A stretch of 64,000 nucleotides of DNA. It comes from Haladaptatus sp. DYF46. GTDB lineage: Archaea; Halobacteriota; Halobacteria; Halobacteriales; Haladaptataceae. Location: NCBI RefSeq assembly GCF_021083305.1, contig NZ_JAJFAY010000010.1, positions 61,393 to 125,392 on the forward strand. The letters are read 5' to 3'. The notes beneath the pieces are model-generated. The model was not told where the DNA came from. It ran no database searches and was given only the letters and a program-made list of their open reading frames with translations. Both the position numbers and the translations under genes were made by a program. This document shows positions 61,485 to 64,000 of this stretch, one piece after another; within the stretch, counting starts at the first letter, position 1, and every line of letters starts with the position of its first letter.

Positions 61485-61622
61485 GAATTCAGCACGGCAG
61501 CGACCGGGTGTTTTAGCAGTATCTGGGGAAGAATTGCGACCGCACGTTCAACAGACGCCATAAGAGCGAAAGAGAAATAGCAGTTGACGAGCTCCGCCGT
61601 GGTCGTCGTAGCTGAATTATGA

Positions 61623-61832
61623 CTACCGACGGAGGAACCACGATGAACACTGCATTACTGGCTGCCTAGACGGATCCGCCCCCTCATAGAAATTCCACGA
61701 TGGGGAGGTTACCTGATGCCCGGTCGCACGAAAATGCCGTATTGCACGCCGATTGACTTCATGCGACGAATGCTCGCGGGTGCTTATTCGCCACTGACAG
61801 TCAACGCAGGTGAGGAGCCGTTCAGTTGTCAT
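61623..61832 (-). CDS. Small Cys/His-rich protein (69 aa)
   Basis: The product starts MTTERLLTCVDCQWRISTRE and continues 'HSSHEVNRRAIRHFRATGHQ'. C9-x2-C12 and following histidines could form a zinc finger like those of small haloarchaeal proteins in which C-x2-C precedes H-x(n)-H. The last 25 residues look less conserved and may be read-through. Function unknown. Confidence 0.55.
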   Translation of the reverse strand: MTTERLLTCVDCQWRISTREHSSHEVNRRAIRHFRATGHQVTSPSWNFYEGADPSRQPVMQCSSWFLRR

Positions 61833-61946
61833 ACGCTCAGGTCCGAACTAGAAATGATTAATCAGCATGGTTGCTTTCCCAAGGGGTTCATTTCGACCCC
61901 CGTTTTGCTGGGTTTATCGGCACCCTGGCCGAGAACAATAGAATTT

Positions 61947-62135
61947 TCAACAAGACTGCCCTTGTCGAAGTCGTTCGGAAATCGCTTGGTGTAAAACCCT
62001 GATCTCAGCAGCGAGATCCTCAGTTGTTGTCCGGCGTGGAATCTCATACCATCCCTGCTCATACGCGGCTATCAGTGGCGTTTGTTGCTCATTTGGAAAT
62101 CCGAAATGACGTTCTGAAACAGACGAACAAGTACG
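61947..62135 (-). pseudogene. HTH_10 domain remnant
   Basis: A minus-strand frame without a start codon encodes EQQTPLIAAYEQGWYEIPRR and TTTEDLAAEIRVLHQAISER, then LRQGQSC and TGA. This is a complete HTH_10 DNA-binding domain, as in the genes at 26196, 34372 and 60463, but with the sensor half missing. It is a fourth, dead family member. Confidence 0.7.
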
Positions 62136-62545
62136 CAGTCACCTGCTGCCAATTGAAAGACGACCACTGCCACACACTCGTCAATGTCTGGCTGAAATAA
62201 CTGATCAGACACACCAGCAATTCAGGCCAGCACCCCTGGTCAATACCGGATAATTTCGGTTATTTCTCTAGGAATAGATTGCCACCCATATACATATCAC
62301 GTTACGCGGAGTTCAAAGCGGAGTCGTGCCATATCTTCGTCGACAGAGGGTGGGTCGTCCTCGAGCATGCAAAACCACTGGTTGCCCACTCGCATAAACG
62401 AGGGACATTTTCACGGAGACGTGACGTGTAATGACCCAGGTAAAAGAGAGGGAGAAATTGATCGATAGAGAGCTACTCCGCGTGTATTGTTCACCCACAG
62501 ATATGGTGCACTATTCTGTTTCACACTCGCTCACTGGTCGCTGAT
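62136..62545. other. 410-bp gap without a supported gene
   Basis: Only short frames on both strands. A hairpin-like CTCGCATAAACGAG occurs at about 62389-62402. Nothing else was recognised. Confidence 0.4.
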
Positions 62546-63145
62546 CTATATGCCGAGCCACTCGTCGTTCCCGACATGGTACCCGTTTGCCCGGCAAAAT
62601 TTCGCCGCTTGCCGACGGACTGCCCTGGATCCCGGAAGTTTTTCTTTGGCACGGACTTGCTCGACGATCCAGTCGCTGAGCGCCTGAATCCCTTCGTCGT
62701 TGTCATCGGCGTCGATCGCTTTGAGTTCCTGGAACGTCTTCTCGTAGGCTTCACGTTGTGACCCCCGGAAATCGGTGTTCGGAAGCATCTGGCTAGCTCC
62801 CACGACCCGTTTCATGGCAGCGGCGACTGCCGGCCGCTGGACCCGTACTCGGACGGCAGCAGGAGAATCGAACGCCTCCTCGTCCGTATCCGGAATCAGT
62901 TCCTCAATGGCATAGATCCCGTCGACTGATTTGACCTCGCGGTCGCCGACTGCATCGACGACCTCGGTTCCTGTCGCCGGAAACTCTAGCGATTCGAGTT
63001 CCGGCTCAAGGTCGGTGAGTGCTCCCGCTTCGACCGGTGGCTCCGGTTCGTCCCCACGCTCCAATTCCTCGGCGATACTGCGCTCTCGCTGGCGTCTTTC
63101 GGCGTCGTCCGCTTGTTTGTCTCGTCCCGATTTGTTATCTGCCAT
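62546..63145 (-). CDS. Conserved haloarchaeal acidic protein (DUF5789-like)
   Basis: The first 60 residues are highly charged ('GRDKQADDAERRQRERSIAE'). 'ELESLEFPATGTEVVDAVGD' with 'VKSVDGIYAIEELIPDTDEE' resembles the DUF5789 motif of haloarchaea, and a helical C-terminal half follows ('NTDFRGSQREAYEKTFQELK', 'SRAVRRQAAKFCRANGYHVG'). Cytoplasmic, function unknown. It is the second of two leftward conserved genes. Confidence 0.65.
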   Translation of the reverse strand: MADNKSGRDKQADDAERRQRERSIAEELERGDEPEPPVEAGALTDLEPELESLEFPATGTEVVDAVGDREVKSVDGIYAIEELIPDTDEEAFDSPAAVRVRVQRPAVAAAMKRVVGASQMLPNTDFRGSQREAYEKTFQELKAIDADDNDEGIQALSDWIVEQVRAKEKLPGSRAVRRQAAKFCRANGYHVGNDEWLGI

Positions 63146-63289
63146 CTCGCACTTTTGGTGCTCTAGGCGGATAGTCCTGTGGTCAAGGATGGGTGTCCCG
63201 AATGCAACGGAGAGGCTTCGACGGGTTCAGCGACTGCGTCACTGATTAGCCGGGAGGGTCCACGGTTGACGAACCACGAGAATGCGCGG

Positions 63290-63718
63290 CTAGCCCTGCA
63301 TCCGGCGGACGAACTCGTTGAGTTTTGCTTCGATGAGGGTTGCGACACGCTCACTGTATTGCCAGAGTGCGGCGTTGAGCAGTTCTTCGGTTTCGTCGTC
63401 GAGTTCGTCTGCTCCACGAAGGACAGAGTCTGTGGTGATCTGTGGGTGATAGACGCAGACGACGCCGAGCGAGGTATCCGAACTTGAGGTTCCCGCCGTG
63501 TGGATTCCGTACTGGTCGGTTCCCCAGACACCATCGCCGCCCTGTCGTTCCAGTTCAGAATCGAGGGCATCGAGGAGTTGGAGTTCGTCCGCTGTGAGGA
63601 TCGGCTCGTCACCGTCGAACAGTTCAGCATATGCCGCCGTCCGGGCACTATTCGTCCATTGTTCCAAGTGGGATCGCGCTCGTAGTACGAGCTGTCGCTC
63701 GTCTGGAAACTCAGCCAT
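63290..63718 (-). CDS. Conserved haloarchaeal hypothetical protein (142 aa)
   Basis: From the ATG at 63718 (MAEFPDERQLVLRARSHLEQ) the product has a helical N-terminal part, a Gly/Thr/Ser-rich loop ('GTDQYGIHTAGTSSSDTSLG'), 'VVCVYHPQ' and a helical end. No metal or catalytic motif is clear. The composition is GC-rich and chromosome-like. It precedes the DUF5789-like gene on the same strand with a 145-bp space, and diverges from the cold-shock gene. Confidence 0.65.
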   Translation of the reverse strand: MAEFPDERQLVLRARSHLEQWTNSARTAAYAELFDGDEPILTADELQLLDALDSELERQGGDGVWGTDQYGIHTAGTSSSDTSLGVVCVYHPQITTDSVLRGADELDDETEELLNAALWQYSERVATLIEAKLNEFVRRMQG

Positions 63719-63842
63719 GCGCCTAGTAGGATGGCAAGGCCAATCAACGTTCGTACAATGCGTCTTGCTCAGCTTCGACAAATGGTGGCACGCACATGCA
63801 CCGATTAATGACGACGGGTCGCGGTACCGTGACTCTCGGAAC

Positions 63843-63850
63843 CCTTATAC
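63843..63850 (+). promoter_or_regulatory. TATA box of the cold-shock gene
   Basis: CCTTATAC lies about 30 bases before the ATG at 63877, so transcription should begin at or near the start codon, as in many leaderless haloarchaeal genes. Confidence 0.5.
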
Positions 63851-63876
63851 ATCGCCCGGTTGTACAATTGTTTGTA

Positions 63877-64000
63877 ATGGCAAACGGTAAGGTTGATTTC
63901 TTCAACGATACAGGCGGCTACGGTTTCATCGCGACTGAGGATGCTGACGACGACGTGTTCTTCCACATGGAGGACGTTGGCGGTGAGGATCTGACGGAAG
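63877..64000 (+). CDS. Cold-shock-domain protein (partial, 3' end outside)
   Basis: The frame starts MANGKVDFFNDTGGYGFIAT and continues DDDVFFHMEDVGGEDLTE to the window end. The RNP1-like G-Y-G-F-I and RNP2-like V-F-F-H motifs that bind single-stranded nucleic acid are intact. Haloarchaeal CspA-type proteins are about 64 residues, so about 23 codons lie beyond base 64000. Acts as an RNA chaperone in the cytoplasm. Confidence 0.93.
   Translation, partial: MANGKVDFFNDTGGYGFIATEDADDDVFFHMEDVGGEDLTE

Overview
The window is haloarchaeal (class Halobacteria). The proteins are acidic. Several exported proteins start with twin-arginine signals, and Halobacteria-typical families recur: HTH_10 bacterio-opsin-activator regulators, HalOD1 output domains, DUF7344-type winged helices, TrmB, and a second-copy-type archaeal ether-lipid prenyltransferase. 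Base composition is visibly more AT-rich than in most haloarchaeal chromosomes. The 5-42 kb part is full of decayed genes. Two tRNA-Thr genes and an ether-lipid gene suggest a chromosomal accessory region or a large secondary replicon. I found no replication initiator, integrase or relaxase, and I cannot name the genus.

Layout: 0-5.5 kb holds a histone-like gene tail, a winged-helix membrane regulator, an N-acetylglucosamine-kinase-like enzyme, flavin-dependent thymidylate synthase (ThyX) and an exported EEP-family phosphatase/nuclease. 5.6-10 kb holds an asparagine-synthetase-like ligase convergent with an ATP-grasp ligase. 10-38 kb is a patchwork of small membrane proteins, an ABC exporter, MscS, two DoxX proteins, a broken Doc module, two tRNA-Thr copies, a truncated IS5 transposase, and at least twelve decaying fragments of one two-gene cassette (SWIM zinc-finger protein plus SprT-like metallopeptidase). 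33.8-41.6 kb is dense in regulators: HalOD1, HTH_10, DUF7344-like, TrmB and Lrp.

41.6-43.1 kb is a gene-free tract carrying two short motifs, GGACAGTCC and TGGCACCCC. Their copies mostly reverse orientation about the middle of the tract and often sit about 25 or 50 bp apart. Directly beyond it, 43.1-53.7 kb is a conjugation-type (type IV secretion-like) module read leftward: a VirD4-like coupling ATPase, a companion protein, a VirB4-like ATPase, a small VirB3/PrgI-like protein, a VirB6/TrbL-like channel and a pilin-like protein. A divergent winged-helix regulator adjoins it. The shared promoter contains a perfect 15-bp inverted repeat whose arms include the same GGACAGT core as the distant array. 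This linked array, operator and secretion module is the most likely undescribed system here.

53.7-64 kb holds an exported beta-helix protein, a membrane zinc protease, a RelE/CopG-type toxin-antitoxin pair, a geranylgeranylglyceryl phosphate synthase, and an inverted paralogous copy of the HalOD1/HTH_10/DUF7344 cassette. Two conserved hypothetical genes and the start of a cold-shock protein gene close the window.
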